From JBGANR01 sp044222225 (GTDB lineage: Bacteria > Actinomycetota > Actinomycetes > Mycobacteriales > Mycobacteriaceae), in the NCBI GenBank assembly GCA_044222225.1, contig JBGANR010000016.1, forward strand, positions 62,001-126,000: a stretch of 64,000 nt of DNA, written 5' to 3'. Under the pieces are notes generated by a model, which saw only the letters and a program-made list of their open reading frames with translations, ran no database searches and was not told the origin of the DNA. The first letter of the stretch is position 1. Each line of letters starts with the position of its first letter. This document shows positions 56,177 to 64,000 of the stretch, piece after piece. Made by a program: the position numbers and the translations under genes.

Positions 56177-56282
56177 CGCGTCGCCTGACCTGCGACGACG
56201 CCCTCGACCAGGATCCGGTTTGTGGTCGGCGGGCTCCAACCGGTAGTGTCTGTTCACGGCTCCGGCGATCCCGGAGACCTTG

Positions 56283-56355
56283 GTGAGTGTAGTTCAGTTG
56301 GTAGAGCACCAGATTGTGATTCTGGCTGTCGCGGGTTCGAGTCCCGTCACTCACC
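56283..56355 (+). tRNA. tRNA-His (GTG)
   Basis: A full cloverleaf: acceptor GTGAGTG/CACTCAC, D arm, anticodon arm CCAGA-TTGTGAT-TCTGG with anticodon GTG, and T arm GCGGG-TTCGAGT-CCCGT. A G at -1 and discriminator C agree with tRNA-His. It follows orn as in mycobacteria and borders the mobile island. Confidence 0.95.
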
Positions 56356-56379
56356 CAAACGGGTCAGGTGTGAACTTTC

Positions 56380-56401
56380 GACCAAGGGCCCACCCTTGGT
56401 C
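56380..56401 (+). terminator. Hairpin terminator after tRNA-His
   Basis: A perfect 9-bp stem GACCAAGGG/CCCTTGGTC with a 4-base loop 25 bases after the tRNA; a run of six T lies about 20 bases further on. Confidence 0.7.
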
Positions 56402-56650
56402 GGGGTTCGCGCCTGGCCTCTTTTTTGCCTGGGCGGCCAGCTCACGGCGTCGGCGTGGAGGCCGGGGATACTCAGTCCGTCGTACGGGTTCCTGTAGCCG
56501 ACGCGCACGTCGTTGTCCTCGTCGATGTAGATCGCTTTGAATAGTGCTTGGTGCACAGCCTGCGGTTCGCGTCGTCGGCGTGCTCGTAGATGTCGGCGAC
56601 GTTCGACAGTAGCTTCAGCGAATCATCCATCCAGCCAGCAGGGCCATGAG
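56402..56650 (-). pseudogene. C-terminal remnant of a large serine recombinase
   Basis: Two minus-strand frames together spell the typical end of resolvase-type integrases: LKLLSNVADIYEHADDANRRL in one frame and QALFKAIYIDEDNDVRVGY plus RNPYDGLS in the next. A single-base shift near 56548 separates them. No catalytic N-terminal domain is left. It marks a former phage or integrative element beside tRNA-His. Confidence 0.65.
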
Positions 56651-56864
56651 CCACTCCGCAAACGTGGGTGCCGTGCAGGGCGCGTCGTTCAGGAGGGCTC
56701 GGGCCGGTGCTGATCATCCGGTTATGTGTTCGCAGCGTTGAATGACGACGCACCCCTTGGAGACCCGCCCGAGTCAGCCGCGCAGAAGATCGACGCAGCA
56801 CGGGCGAGAGCCGCACTCGAAAAGTTACGCCAGCTCACCGCTGATGAGAGCCGTCTGGCCCTAG
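56651..56864. other. Interval holding the start of a small interrupted frame
   Basis: A short plus-strand frame from GTG 56726 reads FAALNDDAPLGDPPESAAQK and EKLRQLTADESRLAL and is cut by the insertion sequence at CTAG 56861-56864. Removing the element and one CTAG copy joins it to VPTG-stop at 57813-57826, giving about 50 residues. It may be the end of a larger lost gene; no family is recognised. Confidence 0.35.
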
Positions 56865-57808
56865 GGCGTGTCTCGTAACCGATTTCGGTTCGTGAGACAC
56901 AATTTCGTGGGTGTCAAGAATGCGAGTCCTGACCGATGAGATGTGGGGCGGATCGAACCGTTGATGCCGACGCCGTCCCGGAAGGGTGGGCGGCCTTGGC
57001 GCGATCACCGCACGGTGATCGAGGGCATCATCTGGCGGTTCAGGGTCGGGGCTCCGTGGCGGGATCTGCCCGCCGAGTTCGGGGCCTGGCAGTCGGTGTG
57101 GCGCCGCCACGACCAGTTCAGTAAGACGGCACCTGGGAGAAGATCCTGCTCGTGTTGCTCACCGACGCCGACACCGCAGCATTGATCGACTGGGACGTCA
57201 GTGTCGATTCGACGATCAACCGGGCACACCAGCACGGGACGAACCTGCCCCGCGGCGCGGCTCACACAGGGGGATCTATCGAATGACAAGAATCTGGCGC
57301 AGGAACCCGTTGATCACGGGATCGGCAGGTCACGGGGCGGGTTGTCGACGAAGATCCACATGATCGTCGACGGCCACGGGTTGCCGTTGGCGGTGATCTG
57401 CGGACCCGGGCAGGGCGGTGACAGCCCGATGCTCACTCACCTGCTCGACGCTCTGCGAGTTCCCCGGATCGGCCGCGGCCGGCCACGGACTCGCCCGGAC
57501 ACCGTCCTGGCGGACAAGGTGTATTCGTCCGCAGCGACTCGCGCGCTCCTGCGGATGCGGGGCATCACCGCGGTGATCCCCGAACGCGCGGATCAGATTC
57601 GGAACCGGAAGAACTAAGGGCTCTACCGGTGGCCGCCTGCCGCGTTTCGATTCGGTCAAGTACCGCGGCCGCAACGTCGTCGAACGTGGATTCAACGAGC
57701 ACAAGCAGTGGCGCGGGATTGCCACCCGCTACGACAAGCACAACGCCAACTACTGCGTGTCCTACTCCGTGGGATCGTGCTCTGGCTCAAACGGTTACAA
57801 GACACGCA
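56865..57808 (+). mobile_element. IS5-family (IS427-like) insertion sequence, decayed
   Basis: Terminal inverted repeats of about 18 bp (GGCGTGTCTCGTAACC at the left, complement of TGCGTGTCTTGTAACC at the right) are flanked on both sides by CTAG, the target typical of this group. The transposase can be read in pieces: RIEPLMPTPSRKGGRPWRDH, then TWEKILLVLLTDADTAALID with WDVSVDSTINRAHQHG, then GGLSTKIHMIVDGHGLPLAV, then RNVVERGFNEHKQWRGIATR. Frame changes near 56942, 57122, 57245 and 57617 (an in-frame TAA) and 57765 break it. One shift may be the programmed one of the family; the rest make it inactive. Confidence 0.85.
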
Positions 57809-57905
57809 CTAGTCCCAACAGGATGAGGATGCGGCATTTGATCTATCGCTGAGCGGTATGCAGAGTTTACGCTCACAGGCCTGAACGGTCTCTGAGGAGG
57901 TAACC

Positions 57906-60900
57906 ATGACTGAACCGCAGATCTGGGCAGACGGCATAGCCGGTACTGGCATCGGGGCCGACATCTGGAACCGGCGGACCGTGCTCGCCACCGACTGGTC
58001 GGGGGGCCGGCTTATCGCCATCACGATCGAGCAGGGTGATCTCACCGAGTGGGGCGGTGGGTACAGCCAGCCCGAGTCGGTCAGCGTCGTCGGCGACGAC
58101 GCGCTGATCACCGAGCGCACCGGCACCCTGTTGCGTCAGGACCTGAACCAGCCAGGCCGCACCAACGCGCAGGTGCTGGCCACCGGGCTCGGCGCCCCGC
58201 ACCAGGTGGTGCGTACCGCCGACGGTACGGCCGCGTTGGTGGTCGATAACGCCGGTGGGCGGGTCGTCCGGGTTGATCTGGCCACCGGCACCACCACCAA
58301 TCAGCTGACGGGGCTCGGTCAGCCGATCGGGCTGGCGATCGATGGCGACGGCGCCCTGTTCGTGACCGAACAGGCGTCCGGAGCGGTGACCAGGCACGAC
58401 CCCGACGGGTCCAGCGCCGTGGTCGTCGGCGGGCTGGTCTCGCCGTTCCTGTTGTCGTGGGCGGACGCCGTCCGAACCCGGCTGCTGGTTACCGAGCGCA
58501 CGCCCGCCCATCGGGTCGGAATCGTGGACGTGACCGCAGCGGTACCGACACTGGAACGACTCGTTGGCCGTGGGATCTCCCAGCCGTCCCAGGCCATCGT
58601 CGTCGGCGACCTGCTGGTGGTCACCGGCGCCGGGCGGCTGCTGGCGCTCAACGCCGCCGGCGGGCTGCGGCCCGGCGTCCATGTGAACGCCCCTCCGGGA
58701 CCGATCTGGCCGGGCTCGTGGGTGGACGCGGAGATCGACACCGGTGTGACTGGCTGGACGCGGTCCGAACTTGTCATCGAGACCGACCCCGTCGGGCCCG
58801 TCACCATCGACGAACACCCCAACGCCGACCTGGACCCCCACCGCCCCTCCGTCCGGCTGCTCGCCCACAGCACGCTGGGCCCGGTCGACGTGGTGGTGAG
58901 AGACTCCGCCACCATGACCGAGGTGGGCCGCGGCCACCTGGAGGTGGGCTTCGATCCGCAGTCTCCGCTCGACGGGCCGCCGTCGTGGATCGACACGCCC
59001 GTCCACCCACCAGTGCTGCGCACGCTCGCCGCCGTGAAGGGTGTCGACGACGTGGGTGCCAAGAGCCCTAAGGACGGCACCGGCAAGGCGACCTCGAAGT
59101 GGCGGGTGCTCGCCGCGCTGGTCGACACAAAGGACGCCCGCTGGTCGACCACCGTCACCCCGACTGCCCCGGCGCCGACCATCGCGACCGCGCAGACGAC
59201 CTGGCGCGACGTGCTGGTCGGCGCCAACGGCGTCAACGACTTCTACCGGGAGATGTCGGGCAACCGGCTCTCGGTCGAACTGGTCACCGGATCGGTACAA
59301 GGCCCGGTCCAGCTCGACGGCACCTGGACCGACTGGTTCTCCATGCCGACGGGCACGAACCAATGGTTTGTGAAGGACGATGTCGTACAGCGGGTCGCGT
59401 CGGCGCTGCAGAGCGTCACCGACTGGACTCAGGTGGACGCGATCTTCCTGATCTTCCGCTCGACCAGCGCCACCAACTACATCTGGCCGCGCGCGCAGCA
59501 GCGGGCGTACAAGGTCAACGCCAAAGACGGCGCCGGCAAGGACGTCTCGGTGACCGTCGCCAAGGTCGGCATGCCCCACGACCAAACCACGGCGGTGGGC
59601 TTCACTAACGTCGAGGTCTCCGCGCACGAACTCGGCCACACGCTGGGCCTCGACGACCTCTATATGGACACCAGCTACACCGTCGACATGCGGGCGCGCG
59701 ATCTCGGGCAGAGGGAGCTGATGGGCAACCAGACGGGGCTGCCGCACCTCTCGGCTCGACACAAGCTGCTCCTCGGGTTTCTAGAGCCGGGACAGGTCCG
59801 GTCGTTCACGTACGGGTCCGCCGAGGACGCCATCTTCGACCTGACCGCGATTTCCGACGGCCTTCCCCCGGGCGGCAGTTTCGCCGCTGTCGAGCTGAAG
59901 GTGGCACCGCGCCTGTCGTGGTTCTTCGAATACCGGGTGCCGCGTCCGGCCAGGGTCGGCGACCAGGGCACGGTCTTCACCGGCGGGAAGGTGATGGGCT
60001 ACGACGCGACCAAATACGAACTGCCGCCGATCTCGGCCGACAAACGGCGGCCCATCATCCTGCTGCTCGACGACGGGGACGGCGAGGGCTCGGTCCTGGT
60101 GGCCGGGAACGACTACGAGCACCTCGACGCGGAAGGCCAAGCGCCGTCGCAGTTCCGGCTCGAAGTGATCTCGATGAACGGCACCACAGCCAAAGTCCGG
60201 GTGAAGGTGGGCGCAGTCTCTGCCCCCGACCCATCCATCGTCAACAACAACGGCGAGGAGGGCGACTACAAGAGCCCGGACATCGAGATCCGCAACGAGT
60301 TGAGCGACGCCGACAAGGCGTGGCTGAATCGTCCGATCATCGTAACCGACTCGAGCATCAAGCCGAACCGGGTCGTGGCCAAGATCCACAATCTGGGTGG
60401 GCTCGACGCGCCCAACGTCACAGTGCAGTTCAAAGTGCTGCCGTTCAACACCGACGACAAGGACTCTGAACGGTGGATCGACCTGGGCGAACCAGTCACC
60501 AAGGACGTCAAGGCGGGCCAAACCGTGGAGTTCGAGACCCAGTGGTCGCCCGACCACGATGCGCACTTCTGCATACAGGCCCGGATCGACCGCTACACTC
60601 GAGTGCCCGGAGCCGCCGCGGACGAGCCCGACATCGACAACAACCTCGCGTGGTCGAACTACTTCAAGATCGAGTCGAAGCCGTCCTCGCCGGCAACCCG
60701 TGAGGTGTCCTACGTCGAAGTCCACAATCCGTACCCTTACGCGGCGAGCGCACTGGTCGAACTGGCTCAGGACACCAACGCCTATCGCACCTTCGTCGAC
60801 CACCAATGGCTGCACCTGGAGCCGGGCCAGACCCGGCCGGTATGTCTGGAGGTGGAGTCGCTGGCCACCAGCATCTGGGACGCCATCGAGCGCCGGTATC

Positions 60901-61265
60901 CGGAAGGACGTTCGTGGTTGCGCACGTGGTTCCCAGCCACCGGATGCGTACCGCGCACGGGCTCGGGGGTCACGCTCGTGGCCGTCACCACCGCACGGAC
61001 TGACCTTCGGGTAGTCGAGCGCTCCCCTGGGGTCCTGGTGGTGCGAGTCACGTCGCCCGCGGGCGGCCCGCCGCCGTCCGACGGCACTGTCTTGATGCAG
61101 CTCAATGCCGACGACGGTCGCCACGAGGTGATCGCCGCATCCGTCGGGGCGAACGGGATCGCGGAGGTGCGATTCCGGCCGGCTCCGGGGCGCGGGGTAC
61201 TGCACTACTCCGGCACGAATCGGTACGCGGCAGTATCCGGCGTCGAAGTGGATCTGGAGCCCTGA
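57906..61265 (+). CDS. Large beta-propeller / M6-like metalloprotease protein
   Basis: A 1,119-residue protein of unusual architecture. Residues 1-260 form repeated blades like NHL/SMP-30 beta-propellers (GDGALFVTEQASGAVTRHD, GDLLVVTGAGRLLALN). Residues 265-370 look like an Ig-type domain. Residues about 400-730 resemble M6 (immune-inhibitor-A-like) peptidases with the zinc motif HELGHTLGLDD at 574-584 and the later ELMGNQTGLPHLSARHKLLLGF. Residues 760-920 are CARDB/Ig-like, followed by further beta-rich segments to the end. There is no signal peptide or membrane helix, odd for an M6-type protease, so it may be exported by a dedicated route or act inside cells. A strong GAGGAGGT site precedes the ATG. 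It lies alone in a mobile island. Confidence 0.75.
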   Translation: MTEPQIWADGIAGTGIGADIWNRRTVLATDWSGGRLIAITIEQGDLTEWGGGYSQPESVSVVGDDALITERTGTLLRQDLNQPGRTNAQVLATGLGAPHQVVRTADGTAALVVDNAGGRVVRVDLATGTTTNQLTGLGQPIGLAIDGDGALFVTEQASGAVTRHDPDGSSAVVVGGLVSPFLLSWADAVRTRLLVTERTPAHRVGIVDVTAAVPTLERLVGRGISQPSQAIVVGDLLVVTGAGRLLALNAAGGLRPGVHVNAPPGPIWPGSWVDAEIDTGVTGWTRSELVIETDPVGPVTIDEHPNADLDPHRPSVRLLAHSTLGPVDVVVRDSATMTEVGRGHLEVGFDPQSPLDGPPSWIDTPVHPPVLRTLAAVKGVDDVGAKSPKDGTGKATSKWRVLAALVDTKDARWSTTVTPTAPAPTIATAQTTWRDVLVGANGVNDFYREMSGNRLSVELVTGSVQGPVQLDGTWTDWFSMPTGTNQWFVKDDVVQRVASALQSVTDWTQVDAIFLIFRSTSATNYIWPRAQQRAYKVNAKDGAGKDVSVTVAKVGMPHDQTTAVGFTNVEVSAHELGHTLGLDDLYMDTSYTVDMRARDLGQRELMGNQTGLPHLSARHKLLLGFLEPGQVRSFTYGSAEDAIFDLTAISDGLPPGGSFAAVELKVAPRLSWFFEYRVPRPARVGDQGTVFTGGKVMGYDATKYELPPISADKRRPIILLLDDGDGEGSVLVAGNDYEHLDAEGQAPSQFRLEVISMNGTTAKVRVKVGAVSAPDPSIVNNNGEEGDYKSPDIEIRNELSDADKAWLNRPIIVTDSSIKPNRVVAKIHNLGGLDAPNVTVQFKVLPFNTDDKDSERWIDLGEPVTKDVKAGQTVEFETQWSPDHDAHFCIQARIDRYTRVPGAAADEPDIDNNLAWSNYFKIESKPSSPATREVSYVEVHNPYPYAASALVELAQDTNAYRTFVDHQWLHLEPGQTRPVCLEVESLATSIWDAIERRYPEGRSWLRTWFPATGCVPRTGSGVTLVAVTTARTDLRVVERSPGVLVVRVTSPAGGPPPSDGTVLMQLNADDGRHEVIAASVGANGIAEVRFRPAPGRGVLHYSGTNRYAAVSGVEVDLEP

Positions 61266-61424
61266 AGCCGCGCGCCGACGGGGGCCTTCCCGACATCGAT
61301 ACCGCGGCGTAGCGCTTCAAAGCGGGACGGATTTCTCCTGCCCTTTGGGCCGTTCACGGCAGACCTTCGGGTAACTCTCCGCGCACCGTCTCGGCAACGA
61401 CTCGTGTGTTGAGAGGGGCCCACC

Positions 61425-61838
61425 ATGATCCGCCTGCTGTTGACCGCCAGCACAGAGGTCCGCTGCTTCCTGCGTCGGTACATACCGAGCAACACCGTGC
61501 TTGACCTGGTCCGCGCTAGAAGCGGCCTGAAGTGGTGGCGTGCCGGCGGTGTTGCTAGCGGTCCCTACTTGAGCGTCACTGCCGGGTACACCGTCCTCAT
61601 CGAGAACAGCGGCCCTCGATGGTCCCACCTCGAGGTGCTCGTCTGCACCTGGAGTGCTCTCATGATGGTCGTCATCGGCCCAGTAAACATCGTGCTGCTC
61701 GGGAAGACCCGCACCCGGGAGCACCAGGCCAGGAAGCAGACCGAGCGCGAGGCGCGTCAACTGTGCCGGAGCTCTGCTACGACCCGCAATGTGATGTCTC
61801 AGGACATGGGTGACAGTTCTGTGTCAGGACTTCGGTGA
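61425..61838 (+). CDS. Small membrane protein, 3' end altered by an insertion sequence
   Basis: A protein of up to 137 residues with two hydrophobic segments (SGPYLSVTAGYTVLIE and VLVCTWSALMMVVIGPVNIVLLG) and a basic C-terminal coil (KTRTREHQARKQTEREAR). Similar small proteins in Micrococcales are often labelled sulfate permease, though they are far too short for that. The last dozen codons from about 61795 lie within the end of the IS481-type element, so the natural C terminus was replaced. GAGAGGGG precedes the ATG. The 159 bases before it hold nothing recognisable. Confidence 0.55.
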   Translation: MIRLLLTASTEVRCFLRRYIPSNTVLDLVRARSGLKWWRAGGVASGPYLSVTAGYTVLIENSGPRWSHLEVLVCTWSALMMVVIGPVNIVLLGKTRTREHQARKQTEREARQLCRSSATTRNVMSQDMGDSSVSGLR

Positions 61839-62668
61839 CGGTTGGTGTGTCAGGACTTCGGTGACACATCGTTGGTTCGGGGTCGGCGGCCTCGGGGGCG
61901 GCCGTTGCCGACGTAACTGATTCCGGGGGCGGGGCGGGTGTGTTCGATGAGGAGGGTGCCGTCGGGATCGGTGACGGTGATGGAGTCCCCGTGTTCGATG
62001 ACGTGTACGTTCTGTCCGGCGCGTTGCCCGTCGATCATGTAGGTGACGTTGCGTAGGCGGATGCTGCCGTTCGTGCGTAGTGTCAGCGTTCGCGTCCGGG
62101 CGGGGTGTGTCGGCGAGCCGGGCATCGCCCCTGGCGGGGTGGGCTCGTCGGGCTTGGGGCGGGGTGCGTCGGCCTTGGGTGTGGCGTTCCACGCGGTCTC
62201 GGGTGTGATGTGCCCGGGCAGTCCTTGATGTGGACGCTCGGTGTTGTAGACGTGGTCGAAAGCGTCGATCTGTGTCTGCAGTTCCTCTAGCGACGAGGCG
62301 AGGGGCTGCTTGTCGAGCCAGCGGAACAGGGTCTGGTGGAAGCGTTCGTTCTTGCCCTGTGTCGTCGGCCTATAGGGTTTACCGGTGATCGCCTCGACCC
62401 CCAGTGCGGATACGTGCTCGACGAGCCGGCCGGCGTCGCCGCGCCGAGACGGGTTGAGTGCGGCCCCGTTGTCGCTGAGCAGACGTTGCGGGACGCCGTG
62501 CGCGGTGATGCCCTTGTCGAGGATCGTGATCGCGGCGTCCGCGGTCTCACCCCAGGCCGTGTGTGAGGCGACCGCGTAACGGGAGTGGTCGTCGATGAGT
62601 TGGAAGATCACGCACTTGCGGCCGCCGGTGAGGACGTACTCGGTCGCGTCGAGCTGCCAGCACGAGCT
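61795..62668 (-). mobile_element. IS481-family element, truncated by an IS256-type element
   Basis: The transposase fragment (stop at 61850) contains the complete DDE core: CWQLDATEYVLTGG (first Asp), LLSDNGAALN (second Asp) and GKNERFHQTLFRWLD (Glu), then a C-terminal domain. Its N-terminal HTH is missing because the sequence switches at about 62668. The outer end shows three related direct repeats: TGTCTCAGGACATGGGTGAC (61795-61814) and two exact copies of TGTGTCAGGACTTCGGTGAC (61820, 61846), typical of the subterminal repeats of this IS group. The element is inactive. Confidence 0.85.
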
Positions 62669-64000
62669 TGTCAAGTCTTTTGTGTGAGTGGGTGTCGCTG
62701 GATTGTTAGAGGTAGGGCTGGATCCGGTCGGGGTAGGCGAGTGCGAGTTGGGCGAGGGCTTGCTTCCAGTTTGTGGTGATCTGGCCCTCGACAAGTCGGC
62801 CCTCGGCGTTGCGCTTGGCCCCTCGGGGTCGTCCGCGTTCCTTGAGGCGGTCACGGGCGCGTTTGTCCTCGATGTTGCAGATCGCCAGCCAGAGCAGCTT
62901 CACGACCGCGTCATCGGACGGGAAGTGGCCGCGGTTCTTGATGATCTTGCGGAGCTGGTAGTTCAGCGACTCGATACTGTTCGTGGTGTAGATCACCCGT
63001 CGCAGCATCGGCGGGAACGCGAGGAAGGGTGTGAACCGGTCCCAGGCGTCCTCGAACACGCGGACCGTGTTCAGGTTCACCTGGCCGAGATCGGACGCGG
63101 CGAACTCGGTCAGTGCGGTCAGCGCGGCGTCCTCGTCGGAGGCCTGGTAGATCGGCCTGAGCGCGGCGGCGACCGTCTTACGGTCTTTGTAGCTCACGAA
63201 CCGCATCGCCGAGCGGATCAGGTGCACGACGCACGTCTGGACCGTCGACTGCGGCCAGGTCGCTTCGATCGCCTCGGGGAATCCGGTCAGCCCATCACAG
63301 CAGACGATGAGGACGTCGGCGACGCCGCGGTTGGCGAGCTGCGCGCAGACCCCGGCCCAGAACCTCGCGCCCTCGACAGCCTGGATCCAGATGCCCAGGA
63401 TGTGCTTGACGCCGTCCATGTCGACACCGACCGCCAGATGCGCGGCCTTGTTCCGCACGTGCGCGCCGTCGCGGACCTTCACGATGATCGCGTCGAGATA
63501 GATCACCGGATAGAACGACTCGAGCGGCCGCTGCTGCCAGGCGATCACCTCGTCGAGGACCTCGTCGGTGATCTTCGAGATCGTCTCGCGGCTGATCTCG
63601 GTCCCGACCGTGGATACCAGGTGGTACTCGATATCGCGGACGGTCATGCCGCCGGCGTAGAGCGAGACGATCATGTCGTCGAGCCCGCCGACGCGTCGAG
63701 AGCCCTTGGGCACCAGCGTGGGCGTGAACGACCCCTCGCGGTCCCTGGGGATCGCGAGCTCGACATCACCGACGCTGGTCGCGACGGTCTTCGCCGAGTA
63801 CCCGTTCCGGGAGTTCGGGTAGCGGCCGGCCTCAGGATCGCCCTTGTCGTAGCCCAGGTGCCCGGACAACTCGGCCTGCAAACCACGCTCCAAACCCGCC
63901 TTGATCAGCTGCTGGATCAGCCCGTCCTTCCCCTCCAGACGCACCTCGCCAGCATCGATCTTCGCGTAGAGGGCATCGAGCGCGCCCGAGGCCTCAAGGG
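62669..64000 (-). mobile_element. IS256-family element (runs off window)
   Basis: The element interrupts the IS481 transposase at about 62668, where GAGCTTGTCAAGTC begins. The transposase stop lies about 40 bases inside. The other end is beyond the window. Confidence 0.8.
62706..64000 (-). CDS. IS256-family transposase (5' end beyond window)
   Basis: At least 431 codons are open to the window edge. The Mutator-type DDE pattern is intact: YLDAIIVKVRDGAHVRNKA (first Asp), IVCCDGLTGFPEAIEATWP (second Asp) and YTTNSIESLNYQLRK (Glu), plus the CVVHLIRSAMRFVSYKDRK segment. The N-terminal text ASGALDALYAKIDAGEVRLE reads in frame through 64000, so the GTG at 63944 is not the true start. The gene appears intact and the element potentially active. 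Confidence 0.93.
   Translation of the reverse strand, partial: LEASGALDALYAKIDAGEVRLEGKDGLIQQLIKAGLERGLQAELSGHLGYDKGDPEAGRYPNSRNGYSAKTVATSVGDVELAIPRDREGSFTPTLVPKGSRRVGGLDDMIVSLYAGGMTVRDIEYHLVSTVGTEISRETISKITDEVLDEVIAWQQRPLESFYPVIYLDAIIVKVRDGAHVRNKAAHLAVGVDMDGVKHILGIWIQAVEGARFWAGVCAQLANRGVADVLIVCCDGLTGFPEAIEATWPQSTVQTCVVHLIRSAMRFVSYKDRKTVAAALRPIYQASDEDAALTALTEFAASDLGQVNLNTVRVFEDAWDRFTPFLAFPPMLRRVIYTTNSIESLNYQLRKIIKNRGHFPSDDAVVKLLWLAICNIEDKRARDRLKERGRPRGAKRNAEGRLVEGQITTNWKQALAQLALAYPDRIQPYL

Noticed and set aside
57629..57826. A 65-codon frame across the right end of the IS5-type element
   Set aside because: It is an out-of-frame reading of the transposase 3' end; only its last four codons coincide with the ancestral interrupted frame.
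57855..57866. TCGCTGAGCGG similar to the arm of the TDT palindrome
   Set aside because: Only 11 bases match and no second arm is present, so it can be chance.

Overview
The window is GC-rich (mostly well above 65 percent) and dense with short-spaced genes on both strands. It looks like the chromosome of a mycolic-acid actinobacterium (Mycobacteriales; a Gordonia-like organism fits best, but the genus is an inference). The strongest evidence is gene order remembered from Mycobacterium tuberculosis. The block nei2-rpiB-Rv2466c-pepN-(DUF5130/small membrane protein)-HNH-glbO-aglA-Rv2474c-gdh-ettA-ssb (about 19.3-45.0 kb) follows Rv2464c-Rv2478c, and the SDR-orn-tRNA-His block (54.7-56.4 kb) follows Rv2509-orn-hisT. 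No database search was run, so all family names rest on motifs and recognition.

Region 1 (1-8.4 kb) is a catabolic cluster: aldehyde dehydrogenase (partial), DapA-type lyase/deaminase, FAD amine oxidase, MFS porter with a damaged last helix, and an old-yellow-enzyme/TMADH-type demethylase. All lie on the minus strand. A divergent regulator fuses a transposase-like helix-turn-helix region to a GntR/FCD-like half. The set resembles N-methyl-amine or hydroxyproline-betaine breakdown. Region 2 (8.4-19.3 kb) carries a sirtuin, a cupin, an operon of TrpF-like protein, RNase Sa-type ribonuclease and barstar, a DsbA-type protein, a pirin-DUF5313-FUSC operon, a nickel/cobalt permease with a two-component pair, and a DUF2339 membrane protein.

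Region 3 (19.3-45 kb) is the conserved core, with insertions. An M48 protease sits between rpiB and the Rv2466c-like gene. A 5.3-kb block (acetyl-xylan-type esterase, HSL esterase, PucR-like regulator, MFS-Usp fusion) sits between pepN and the cytochrome-oxidase accessory genes. A frameshifted methyltransferase precedes glbO. Region 4 (45-56.4 kb) holds a cyclophilin lipoprotein, a poorly folding tRNA-Arg followed by 1 kb of decayed DNA ending in a broken chorismate mutase, a GH13 enzyme, and three regulator/target pairs (MarR, LysR, PadR) with visible palindromic operators. FadH-type reductase, SDR, oligoribonuclease and tRNA-His follow.

Region 5 (56.4-64 kb) is a mobile island after tRNA-His. 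It has a serine-recombinase remnant, a decayed IS5-family copy inside a small gene, an unusual 1,119-residue protein (beta-propeller, M6-like metalloprotease, Ig/CARDB-like tail, no signal peptide), and a small membrane protein whose 3' end is capped by an IS481-type element. That element is itself cut by an IS256-type element running off the window. The propeller-metalloprotease protein, the MFS-Usp fusion, the hybrid regulator, the RNase/barstar operon and the in-frame palindrome inside the TDT transporter are the most unusual observations.
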